Assembly (NCBI GenBank): GCA_003556865.1
Contig: PWQF01000123.1
Location: 1-7,314, forward strand
From: Elusimicrobiota bacterium
GTDB lineage: Bacteria; CG03; SLGR01; PWQF01
Length of the DNA stretch: 7,314 nt
Reading direction: 5' to 3'
Shown here: in pieces, positions 1 to 6,226 of the stretch
How the letters are laid out: each line of letters begins with the position of its first letter
Position numbering within the stretch: the first letter of the stretch is position 1
Made by a program: the position numbers and the translations under genes
Notes under the pieces: generated by a model
What the model was told of the DNA's origin: nothing
The model's input: only the letters and a program-made list of their open reading frames with translations
The model's database searches: none

Positions 1-101
1 CCACAGGAAGGGCATTTGGATTGCTCAGAACCCGCCCTTGTCCCCGCCAGTTCTTCAAACTTTCTTCCGCACCTAAGGCATTTATATGTATAAATAGGCA
101 T
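1..101 (-). CDS. FmdB-type zinc ribbon protein, N-terminal part (runs off the window)
   Basis: Thirty-three codons can be read from ATG 101-99 to the window edge. The protein starts MPIYTYKCLRCGRKFEEL and has two CxxC knuckles (C8/C11 and C30/C33), the zinc-ribbon layout of the FmdB/CxxC_CxxC_SSSS family. These are small proteins (usually about 60-110 residues) named after a putative regulator of formamidase expression; their real role is mostly unknown. The ATG lies 3 nt after the thioredoxin stop (TAG 107-105) and has no clear ribosome site of its own. It is therefore probably translated by coupling to the thioredoxin gene. The C-terminus, which in many members is Gly/Ser-rich, is outside the window. 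Family assignment is good; function is not established. Confidence 0.85.
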   Translation of the reverse strand, partial: MPIYTYKCLRCGRKFEELAGTRAGSEQSKCPSC

Positions 102-104
102 AAT

Positions 105-422
105 CTAAATGTAGGGAGCAACTTTATTCATTATGCTTTCCTTGGGAACAGCACCTGTAATTTTTTCCACAACCTCGCCCTTTACAAATAAAACAATCGT
201 GGGAATACTCATAATACCGTAAGTGGATGCGGTAGAAGAAGCTTCATCAACGTTAAGTTTGCAGACCTTAAGCCTCTCCTTATTTTGAGAAGCAATCTCA
301 TCAATCACCGGAGCAAGCATCCTGCACGGACCGCACCATTGCGCCCAGAAATCAACTAATACCGGTTTTTCTGCATCCAGAACTTCCTGTTTAAAGCTTT
401 GGTCATTTACTTCAATACTCAT
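105..422 (-). CDS. trxA: Thioredoxin
   Basis: This is a complete 105-residue cytoplasmic thioredoxin, the usual family length. It carries the active site WCGPC at residues 29-33 inside VDFWAQWCGPC, and the cis-proline loop SIPT with P74. It reduces protein disulfides using electrons from thioredoxin reductase. An extra cysteine, C54, lies outside the active site. The ATG (422-420) follows an AAAAGGAG ribosome site (436-429) with 6 nt spacing, and it overlaps the stop of the ArsR-type gene as ATGA. An FmdB-type gene follows after 3 nt. The arrangement suggests that thioredoxin and the zinc ribbon protein are expressed under the control of the linked ArsR-type regulator. No reductase gene is nearby. 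Product identity is very secure. Confidence 0.97.
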   Translation of the reverse strand: MSIEVNDQSFKQEVLDAEKPVLVDFWAQWCGPCRMLAPVIDEIASQNKERLKVCKLNVDEASSTASTYGIMSIPTIVLFVKGEVVEKITGAVPKESIMNKVAPYI

Positions 423-709
423 TTAATACTCCTTTTAATACAACTTAACAGATCTTCCGCCACGCGTGGACATACCAGAAAGTAACACCTTTTTTTACCT
501 TCACGCCGGTAAGCCACAAATCCGGCATTTCTTAAAATTCTCAAATGCTGAGAAATATTTGCCTGCCTCAATTTCAGCTCTTTTTCCACCTCACCCACGC
601 ATAACTCCCGCTGCAGAAGCCTATTTATAATCATAAGCCTGGATGGGTGAGCAAGTGCCCTTAAAATCATTGCATGCTCCCTATAGTTTTTCTGCACATT
701 CATATTCAT
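419..709 (-). CDS. ArsR/SmtB-family winged-helix transcriptional regulator
   Basis: This 96-residue protein has the ArsR layout: an N-terminal helix leading into LRALAHPSRL (16-25), then the helix-turn-helix with QANISQHLRILRNAGFV (49-65), then a wing REGKKRCYFL (69-78). The classic metal site ELCVC in helix 3 is changed here to ELCVG (35-39), so only C37 is left. Other cysteines are C75, C80 and C90. It may therefore sense thiol, redox or another signal rather than metal through a CxC site. ATG 709-707 or ATG 703-701 (Met3) starts the gene with almost no leader and no Shine-Dalgarno. Met14 has an AGGGAG 6 nt upstream but would remove part of helix 1, whose sequence fits the family. The stop overlaps the thioredoxin start as ATGA. 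Autoregulation is inferred from the adjoining promoter dyad. Confidence 0.9.
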   Translation of the reverse strand: MNMNVQKNYREHAMILRALAHPSRLMIINRLLQRELCVGEVEKELKLRQANISQHLRILRNAGFVAYRREGKKRCYFLVCPRVAEDLLSCIKRSIK

Positions 710-716
710 ATATTCG

Positions 717-730
717 CATATTATTATATG
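717..730 (-). promoter_or_regulatory. Candidate ArsR operator over the -10 box
   Basis: CATATTATTATATG is an inverted repeat with 5-bp arms CATAT/ATATG and a 4-nt centre. It covers the whole -10 box and the start-site side of the promoter. AT-rich dyads around the promoter are typical operators of ArsR-family repressors, and this one lies directly upstream of such a gene. More ATAT elements continue to about 701, so the exact operator limits are uncertain. Confidence 0.55.
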
Positions 731-751
731 TTTTAAGTTCTATCGTGTCAA
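723..751 (-). promoter_or_regulatory. Consensus sigma-A promoter of the arsR-trxA-fmdB unit
   Basis: On the minus strand there is TTGACA (751-746), a 17-nt spacer and TATAAT (728-723), a match to the consensus in all twelve positions. The -35 box overlaps the stop codon of the upstream YibE/F gene (TGA 750-748). Transcription should start near 717-715, only 6-8 nt before the first ATG at 709, so the message would be nearly leaderless at that start. So strong a promoter in front of a repressor gene fits a repressed, inducible unit. Confidence 0.85.
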
Positions 752-1881
752 GTCTTACTCTTAGAGGCATATGAAGTAAAGGCCAAAGAAGAAGCCCATA
801 CGCTAACCCATACCGCTACTAAAAAGCCAGATGCACCAGCCAAGGCCCGGCATAGTTCATAACTAAAAAACGGAAGATTCAATAGCTGAATAGCCGAGGA
901 AACTTCAAGAGATTTAGCCATTATCATTCCTATCATCCCGCCAAGATAAGCCATAATAAGAGTATTAACCATTGTGGATGATATATCCCCTCCCACTGAA
1001 AGTCCCGATTCATAAAATCTGCGCCGACTTAAAGTGGGGTGAGAGCCCTTAAGCTCCTGCATAGAAGAAGAAACACTAATTGCTGCATCCATTATAACCC
1101 CGCTGGCGCCCAGAATAACTGAAGCCGCAATAAACTGTCTGAAAAAAGAAATTTCATAATTTCCTTCTTGGATATAATTAAAAAGGGATATTTCTTCCAT
1201 AAAAAATCCAATTATCCCTGATAACCGAAGAAAAGCCACAGTAATAAGAGCGACGGTTCCAATACCAGTAAAAGCACCTAAAATAGCCGCCTTACTTTTT
1301 GCTCCCCAGCCACCTACAGCCAACATCGTGGCCAAAACCATAATCATTGATGTCAGCAAAGCCCACAAAACAGGAGATTCCCCGCCTGCTGCCATAGGAA
1401 GAAATATAAATCTTAAGACTACAATACCCAGAATAAGGGCCAAAAGTGACTTCAAACCTCTTTTGCCGCATATAATAACAACCAGCCCCACAAAAACCAG
1501 CACCAAAATCAGAAGAGGCCCCACTCTATCCACCCCCTCTATAAGAATATTTTCAGGCCCCTCCTTGTCATCATAACTTATCAGCAATCTCTTCTGTTCA
1601 GGTATTTTATCCCTATAATGTAGGGGAAAAGTTTGGACATACACTGAATCCCCGGAGTATGGTCCGGAAACAATAAGAAGCCTTAAAACCCCGGCTTCGT
1701 AATAAGTAGGCTCTCTTAATTCCTCTGCCACCCTAGCTCTGGCATACTCTCTTTCAGAGCGGGAAATTTCCAGCAGCGGATGAGAGCTATATTCAAGGTC
1801 TGGCCTTTCCATCCAACTTCCTCCCCACAAAAAACCCGATAAGCCAAAAAATAATAATATGAGAAAAAATAGAGACTTCAT
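748..1881 (-). CDS. YibE/F-family membrane protein (second gene of the pair)
   Basis: This is a 377-residue integral membrane protein. An N-terminal hydrophobic segment (1-21) is followed by an extracytoplasmic-type domain (about 22-118) with the family motif SGPYSGDSVYVQ. Then come about seven membrane segments near 121-138, 144-161, 169-189, 199-219, 249-270, 302-323 and 345-369. The YibE/F signature is clear: GVIMDAAISVSSSM (261-274) and SGLSVGGDISSTMVNTL (292-308). The function of the family is not established, though transport has been suggested. I chose ATG 1881-1879 because it overlaps the upstream stop as ATGA and gives a clean membrane N-terminus. An upstream TTG at 1905 would add eight residues and has no ribosome site. 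It is very likely co-translated and perhaps co-assembled with its upstream paralogue. Confidence 0.88.
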   Translation of the reverse strand: MKSLFFLILLFFGLSGFLWGGSWMERPDLEYSSHPLLEISRSEREYARARVAEELREPTYYEAGVLRLLIVSGPYSGDSVYVQTFPLHYRDKIPEQKRLLISYDDKEGPENILIEGVDRVGPLLILVLVFVGLVVIICGKRGLKSLLALILGIVVLRFIFLPMAAGGESPVLWALLTSMIMVLATMLAVGGWGAKSKAAILGAFTGIGTVALITVAFLRLSGIIGFFMEEISLFNYIQEGNYEISFFRQFIAASVILGASGVIMDAAISVSSSMQELKGSHPTLSRRRFYESGLSVGGDISSTMVNTLIMAYLGGMIGMIMAKSLEVSSAIQLLNLPFFSYELCRALAGASGFLVAVWVSVWASSLAFTSYASKSKT

Positions 1882-3074
1882 TTTTTTACAAATAAAATTC
1901 CACAAAAAAAAGAAGTAACCGGAACACTTATAACCATAGCTATGCTGGATATAATGGCAGAAGACGCCAGAGCAGTGAAAACCTCAAAATTTATAATACG
2001 TAAAAATTGAATATCTAAAACATATACCAGTGCAATAAGTGGAAGGGCAAGGCCAGTAAATGCCAAAACCAGGCTATTAAGCATTGTAGCTGTTATATCA
2101 CTTCCGATATTCATTCCTGCTTTAAAAAGAGAAAAAGAGGCCTTTAAATCCGATTTTAAAGAAATATGCCAGCAGCCGGAACTAATTGAAGCCCCTATAT
2201 CCGCAGCCGCACCCATTGAAGCAATCATAACCACAGATGCGAACAAGCCCCTAAAATCAGTAATATTCCAGCCGCTTATATATCTTGAAGCAGTTTGAAG
2301 AATCCTGCTTCCGGGAAGGAAAAGACCGCTTACATTTATTACAGGCATAAATTCATAGGCAATAATGCCCCCGAAAGCTACTCCAACTACGGATCCCAAT
2401 AAAGCTGCTGAAAATTTTCTGCCGCCGCCCAGTATTAACCTAAGGCTTAAAGCCGCGACCAATCCCTGAATAAAAAGCACTGTAAAAAAGGGCGAATAAC
2501 CCTTTTTAATAAGAGGTATTATTATAAAAATTACGGAACAAATATTTAACAACAGCGCTAAGAGGGCCGGCCACCTGCGCCAGCCTACAAGTGCCAGAAA
2601 AATAAATATAAAAAAAGAAATAAGAGCAAAAACCCAGGGACTCCTGTAATGGCCAGATATAAAAAAGCGGAGATCATTTTGCCCTAACCCAAGAGTTTTT
2701 ACTAACACTTTATCCCCCTTCTTTAATCTTATATTATAAGCTTCATCTTCCCAGATAAGGTTTAAAGCATATATTTCAGAACCGGCATACTTGCCAGAAA
2801 TAAGCTTTGCCTTAACCCTCTCTCTCCCCTCTTCTCCCTTGAAAACCGGATCTTTAATTTCCAACACCTCGGCCTTATAGTATTCATCTATCCCCGCACC
2901 TGAAGCAGGAATGCTCAGAAAAAGAAAAAAGAAAAGAAATAAAAATAAAATTAACGGGGGGTAACCTCGCCCGGCAACCTGCTTCATAATTTTCAGACAG
3001 TTTTTTCTACAGACCTTCCGGGGCTTATATTTACAGTTGCTGGAATATAATGGGTGCTTTTTAGTGAACTTCAT
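1878..3074 (-). CDS. YibE/F-family membrane protein (first gene of the pair)
   Basis: This 398-residue paralogue of the following gene has the same plan. A basic N-terminus of about 38 residues (rich in Lys/Arg with three Cys) leads to a hydrophobic signal/anchor at 39-55. Next is an extracytoplasmic domain with SGKYAGSEIYALN and LKKGDKVLVK (about 62-142), then membrane segments near 146-164, 168-187, 195-214, 222-240, 276-297, 331-352 and 366-396. The YibE/F signature appears as GAAADIGASISS (288-299) and AGMNIGSDITATMLNS (319-334). ATG 3074-3072 has a modest AAAGG site (3085-3081) 6 nt upstream. ATG 2987 (Met30) would give a more ordinary signal peptide but lacks a ribosome site. Such paired genes are seen in Firmicutes. 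The specific function is unknown. Confidence 0.88.
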   Translation of the reverse strand: MKFTKKHPLYSSNCKYKPRKVCRKNCLKIMKQVAGRGYPPLILFLFLFFFLFLSIPASGAGIDEYYKAEVLEIKDPVFKGEEGRERVKAKLISGKYAGSEIYALNLIWEDEAYNIRLKKGDKVLVKTLGLGQNDLRFFISGHYRSPWVFALISFFIFIFLALVGWRRWPALLALLLNICSVIFIIIPLIKKGYSPFFTVLFIQGLVAALSLRLILGGGRKFSAALLGSVVGVAFGGIIAYEFMPVINVSGLFLPGSRILQTASRYISGWNITDFRGLFASVVMIASMGAAADIGASISSGCWHISLKSDLKASFSLFKAGMNIGSDITATMLNSLVLAFTGLALPLIALVYVLDIQFLRIINFEVFTALASSAIISSIAMVISVPVTSFFCGILFVKK

Positions 3075-3208
3075 TATTTGCCTTTGCTATTATTGATCTT
3101 TGCAGAAAATTAAGCTCATTTTTATAAATCAATCTAAAATACAAATAACAAAATTCTGCTGGCATTTTTCAATTAAATGAATACCATTGAAAAAACCTAT
3201 GCTCGCTT

Positions 3209-3880
3209 TTATCTTTTACGGGGGCCGAAAATGGCCGTGCCTATTCTCACTATGTTGGCACCCTCCTCTATTGCCACCCTGTAGGAAGAAGTCATACCCA
3301 TGGAAAGAAATTTCATTTCAAATGAGGTGCGTTGTCTTTTTTTCAGATTATCAAATAATTCTTTAGTAGTTTTAAAATAGGGTCGAAAATCTTCTGAGTT
3401 ACCCTTAAAGGGCCCCATAGTCATAAGGCCTTTAATCCTCAGGTTTTTAAATTTTTCGGAAACCTTTAAAATGAAGGATTCGCCATCCTCGGGAAATATT
3501 CCATATTTATTTTTCTCCCGCCCGCTGTTTATTTCCACAAGGCAGGGCATAATTATCCCCCTTCTTTTGCAAACTTTATCTATTTCTGCTGCCAGCCGCC
3601 AAGAATCCAGACTTTCAATAAGGTTAAAAATTTCAACTGCCTTTTTCACCTTATTTCTCTGCAGGTGACCAATCATATGCCATTGCACTTCATCCATAAC
3701 AGCATATTTAGTTTCTTGTGCCTCACCCACATAATTATGACCCACCGCCTTTACCCCCCCATCAATGGCAGCCTTTATTTCCCGGCCGCTCCTGGTTTTA
3801 GCCGCGGCAACAAGTTGCACACCGTTAGGAAGTCCGGCCAGTATATCGGCCGCATTTTTCTCAATATCCCTTAAGCTCAC
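3209..3880 (-). CDS. yggS: YggS/PLPBP-family pyridoxal phosphate homeostasis protein
   Basis: This is a complete 223-residue member of the COG0325 family, a single-domain TIM-barrel protein related to alanine racemase. It binds pyridoxal 5'-phosphate and affects vitamin B6 and amino/keto acid balance without a known catalytic reaction. The PLP lysine is K28 in VAAAKTRS. Other family blocks are WHMIGHLQRNK (67-77), a GLMTMGPF loop, and the phosphate-binding end SMGMTSSYRVAIEEGANIVR followed by IGTAIFG (193-219). The usual FGEN-Y block is GHNYVGEAQ (47-55), so the conserved Glu is His. The start is GTG 3880-3878, with AGGGG (3888-3884) just upstream and a GTGA overlap with the BMC gene. Its place after a BMC gene is not the common cell-division or proC neighbourhood. 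Confidence 0.93.
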   Translation of the reverse strand: MSLRDIEKNAADILAGLPNGVQLVAAAKTRSGREIKAAIDGGVKAVGHNYVGEAQETKYAVMDEVQWHMIGHLQRNKVKKAVEIFNLIESLDSWRLAAEIDKVCKRRGIIMPCLVEINSGREKNKYGIFPEDGESFILKVSEKFKNLRIKGLMTMGPFKGNSEDFRPYFKTTKELFDNLKKRQRTSFEMKFLSMGMTSSYRVAIEEGANIVRIGTAIFGPRKR

Positions 3881-4770
3881 CTGCCCCTATCCAGTTCCTC
3901 GTGAGGCCGGGCTATAATATAACTTCCCGCAACCTGCCCTCTTTCCCCTGCAGCCCTGAGCGCAGCATCCATAGCTGCCCTGATATCAGCAATATTACCC
4001 CTGAAAATAAGGCTCGCCATTCCTCTACCTATTTTTTCCCATCCCTGAACAATTACTGTTGCCGCTTTGAGTCCTGCATCCATTCCTTCTATCAGGGCTG
4101 CTATCCCCCTGGTTTCTAAAATACCCAAGGCATCTCTTTTGTTATTTTTAGTAAAAACAGTTTCTTCTTCTCGTTTTCCTATCGGGGCCACCTCTTCTGT
4201 TCCGGGGTGAGGATTAGCTATAACGTAAGAAGATATAACTTTTTTGATTTTAGATGCAGCCAGAGAACCCTCTTCTACCGCAGAATGTACTGCTGCCACC
4301 CCACCCCTATAAAATACTGTACAAAGCCCGCTGCCTACAGTCACCCAACCCGGTATATCCACATCTGCTGATTTAATTCCCTTATCAGCGGCAGCGGCCA
4401 TTGCTGTAAAGCCTTCAGTTTCAACCATGCCCAGGGAAAGTTGATCTCCACCGATATTAACAGATTTTTCATCTCCGGACCTTTGGGAAATAAGAGAATA
4501 AACACGCTTATGGGGTCGAGGAATTAAGTTCAAGGCAAAATAACCTCCCAGTTTCCGGGCTAATTCTGCTGCGGCATCTCCTGCCGCCCGGGCCGCCCCC
4601 ACCTCTCCCCCATATACAGTATTAACCAAGCCGCTACCGATGTTTACCCTTCTAAAAAACACTACATCAGAAGTTTTAGGCATTATATCCAAGGCTCCAA
4701 TTATTGCAGTTTTACCCCGGGCTTCTATAAATATAAGAGATTCATTATTACTTATAATTTTTTTATTCAT
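3877..4770 (-). CDS. Triple-domain bacterial microcompartment (BMC) shell protein
   Basis: This 297-residue protein consists of three full BMC domains (Pfam BMC type) in normal, non-permuted order, with cores at 12-87, 113-188 and 215-290. Each core is exactly 76 residues and the linkers are about 25 residues. Pore loops align at the same offset in each: NIGSGLV (43-49), TVGSGLC (144-150) and KIGRGMA (246-252). The edge lysine used for tile contacts is present in each (K32, K133, K235). The strand ends LIPRPH, VIANPH and IIARPH also align. Normal shell proteins have one domain (hexamer) or two (trimer). Three per chain suggests a two-chain pseudohexamer. Domain 3 has Arg249 in the pore loop. 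ATG 4770-4768 overlaps the radical SAM stop as ATGA; a GAGGAG lies 16-17 nt upstream, too far to be ideal. No other shell gene or signature enzyme is in the window. Confidence 0.92.
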   Translation of the reverse strand: MNKKIISNNESLIFIEARGKTAIIGALDIMPKTSDVVFFRRVNIGSGLVNTVYGGEVGAARAAGDAAAELARKLGGYFALNLIPRPHKRVYSLISQRSGDEKSVNIGGDQLSLGMVETEGFTAMAAAADKGIKSADVDIPGWVTVGSGLCTVFYRGGVAAVHSAVEEGSLAASKIKKVISSYVIANPHPGTEEVAPIGKREEETVFTKNNKRDALGILETRGIAALIEGMDAGLKAATVIVQGWEKIGRGMASLIFRGNIADIRAAMDAALRAAGERGQVAGSYIIARPHEELDRGR

Positions 4771-5717
4771 AATTTTTTGTAAAAAACTCCTCTATCTTCT
4801 TTAACTTTTGATACTTTACCAGAATTCTGAAGTTCCCGCAAATATTTGGCAGTCCCTTTTTCATCACTTTCTATTACCGTTTTTATCTCCATAAATGTTG
4901 AGGGCCTTCTTCCTAAAAGAGCCAGGATTTTATTTTTCCCACCAGCCTTATTTTTACTCCCATTCACGTAAAATCTGGAATCCGCACCGGCCGGACCTAT
5001 TATCCAACTATTAAGGGGCAGTAAAAACTTTTGTATCTCTTTTAATTTTTTTTTACCTGCTGGTCGAACCCCCTTAACCGCCGGTGGCCGGTCCAGGGAG
5101 TTTATATGTATCTTTCCAGGTTTGATGTCGGTCAGTATTTTTTTTAATAGTTTTAATTCGTTTTCACTATCATTGATGCCGGGAACAATAAAGATCTCCA
5201 CCCACAAACGCCCTTCAATAAGCTCTGACATTTTTTTTATTCCTTCTATCTGTTTTTTTAAAGTAACAGATTTTACGGGACGGTTAATCTTCCGGAACAC
5301 TTCCTCTGTAGAGGCATCAAGAGAAGGAATAACTATATCCGCCAAAGCCACCTCCAAGCGTACATCCTCCCTGTAAAGAAGGCTTCCGTTTGTAATAACT
5401 GCCGTTTTATAATGCGGATATTCTGATTTTATAAAAGAAAGAATATTACCCAACCCGGAATTAAGAGTGGGCTCCCCAGCACCGGAAAAAGTTATATAGT
5501 TTAGGGCGGGATGACCATCCAGGGCTTCATTTAATTCTAAAATTATTTTTCCGGGTTCTATATACTCTTGCCTGATAACAACTGGTTTAAGAGTGGGCCC
5601 GCATTCACAGTATATGCAGTTATAAGTACAGCTTTTATGAGGAACAATATCTACTCCCAGAGAAATTCCCAGTCTTCTGGAATTTACCGGACCGAAAATA
5701 TATTTATTTTTATTTAT
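4767..5717 (-). CDS. COG0731-type radical SAM protein, probable AUA start
   Basis: The open frame gives 316 residues from ATA 5717-5715. The N-terminus KYIFGPVNSRRLGISLGVD (5-23) leads into the [4Fe-4S]/SAM motif CTYNCIYC with C30, C34 and C37, followed by the glycine motif FSGAGEPTL (77-85). This is the block order of COG0731 radical SAM proteins, whose substrate is mostly unknown. A C-terminal winged-helix-like segment (about 260-316) also fits the family. The frame has no ATG, GTG or TTG between its upstream stop and TTG 5453-5451, which would delete 88 residues including the cluster site. ATA 5717 sits 5 nt after AAGGAG, overlaps the NUDIX stop by 4 nt (ATAA) and gives the expected N-terminus. 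One base (T for C at plus-strand 5715) separates it from ATGA. It is either a real AUA start, a start-loss mutation or a sequence error. Confidence 0.85.
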   Translation of the reverse strand: MNKNKYIFGPVNSRRLGISLGVDIVPHKSCTYNCIYCECGPTLKPVVIRQEYIEPGKIILELNEALDGHPALNYITFSGAGEPTLNSGLGNILSFIKSEYPHYKTAVITNGSLLYREDVRLEVALADIVIPSLDASTEEVFRKINRPVKSVTLKKQIEGIKKMSELIEGRLWVEIFIVPGINDSENELKLLKKILTDIKPGKIHINSLDRPPAVKGVRPAGKKKLKEIQKFLLPLNSWIIGPAGADSRFYVNGSKNKAGGKNKILALLGRRPSTFMEIKTVIESDEKGTAKYLRELQNSGKVSKVKEDRGVFYKKL

Positions 5718-6226
5718 CCCAACTCCTTTTTCAACATTTTACGGTGACTTACAAAGGGAATTTTTGAAATATCTTCTATTTTTCTAAATTTTGCTTCAAG
5801 GGCATCATCTCCCGCCTTAAGTCGCCCCCCCATCTTTTTAATAAAAAAACCTACAGTTAGAACCGCGCCATAATTGCTGCTGGGCTGCAAATAGGCTCCA
5901 ATAAGCCTTATAACCTCACCCTTAATGCCACTCTCCTCTTCTAATTCTCTCAAAGCTGCCTGTTCAGGACTTTCATCAATTTCTATAAATCCTGCAGGAA
6001 GAGACCACTTGCCCTTCTGGGGCTGCACCCCCCTCTTAACCATAAGAACTTCTTTTTTGCTATTTAAAACCAGACAGGCGGCCGCGGGTACCGGATTTCG
6101 ATAATGTATCCAGTTGCAGGACGGGCATTTAAGCCTATACCTATCCTGAATAACGCTTTTCTTAAGCTTGGCGGCGCACAGGGGGCAGAATTGAACTGGA
6201 GAAGCAGATATTACTTTAGGGGTCAA
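5714..6226 (-). CDS. NUDIX hydrolase with N-terminal zinc ribbon
   Basis: This is a 170-residue cytoplasmic protein. Residues 13-37 form a zinc ribbon with knuckles CPLC (14-17) and CPSC (34-37), followed by IHYRNPVPAAACLV, as in the NADH-pyrophosphatase-like branch. The Nudix box runs from G79 to I101: GFIEIDE begins it, RELEEESG (93-100) holds the Mg-binding glutamates, and the pattern GX5EX7REXXEEXG is intact. Such enzymes cleave nucleoside diphosphates linked to another moiety. Members of this branch may act on NADH, ADP-sugars or similar compounds, and the substrate cannot be told here. The only start in frame is TTG 6226-6224, overlapping the upstream stop as TTGA. A GGCGGA lies only 2 nt before it, so translation probably depends on coupling to the upstream gene. 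Confidence 0.93.
   Translation of the reverse strand: MTPKVISASPVQFCPLCAAKLKKSVIQDRYRLKCPSCNWIHYRNPVPAAACLVLNSKKEVLMVKRGVQPQKGKWSLPAGFIEIDESPEQAALRELEEESGIKGEVIRLIGAYLQPSSNYGAVLTVGFFIKKMGGRLKAGDDALEAKFRKIEDISKIPFVSHRKMLKKELG
5723..5728 (-). promoter_or_regulatory. Ribosome binding site deciding the radical SAM start
   Basis: AAGGAG lies inside the last codons of the NUDIX gene, 5 nt (TTGGG) before the ATA codon at 5717-5715. The spacing is ideal for that codon, and no other start codon lies within reach in the radical SAM frame. This is the main translational evidence for the unusual start. Confidence 0.7.

Noticed and set aside
1328..1576. Plus-strand open frames at 1328-1576, 3471-3874, 3901-4119 and 5122-5376
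   Set aside because: They lie antisense inside well-supported minus-strand genes, show no family motifs and look like low-complexity shadows.
1903..1905. TTG start for the second YibE/F gene
   Set aside because: It has no ribosome site and adds eight residues before the hydrophobic segment. ATG 1881 makes an ATGA overlap as elsewhere in the window.
3075..3208. Promoter for the YibE/F pair (TTGTTA 3151-3146, TATAAA 3126-3121) or terminator after yggS
   Set aside because: The spacer is 19 nt and the -35 match is poor in a very AT-rich gap. No GC-rich stem with a T-run was found, so neither is called, although a promoter here is plausible.
5451..5453. TTG as the start of the radical SAM gene
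   Set aside because: It falls after the SGAGEPTL motif and would delete 88 residues including all three cluster cysteines, while the frame upstream reads as conserved protein.
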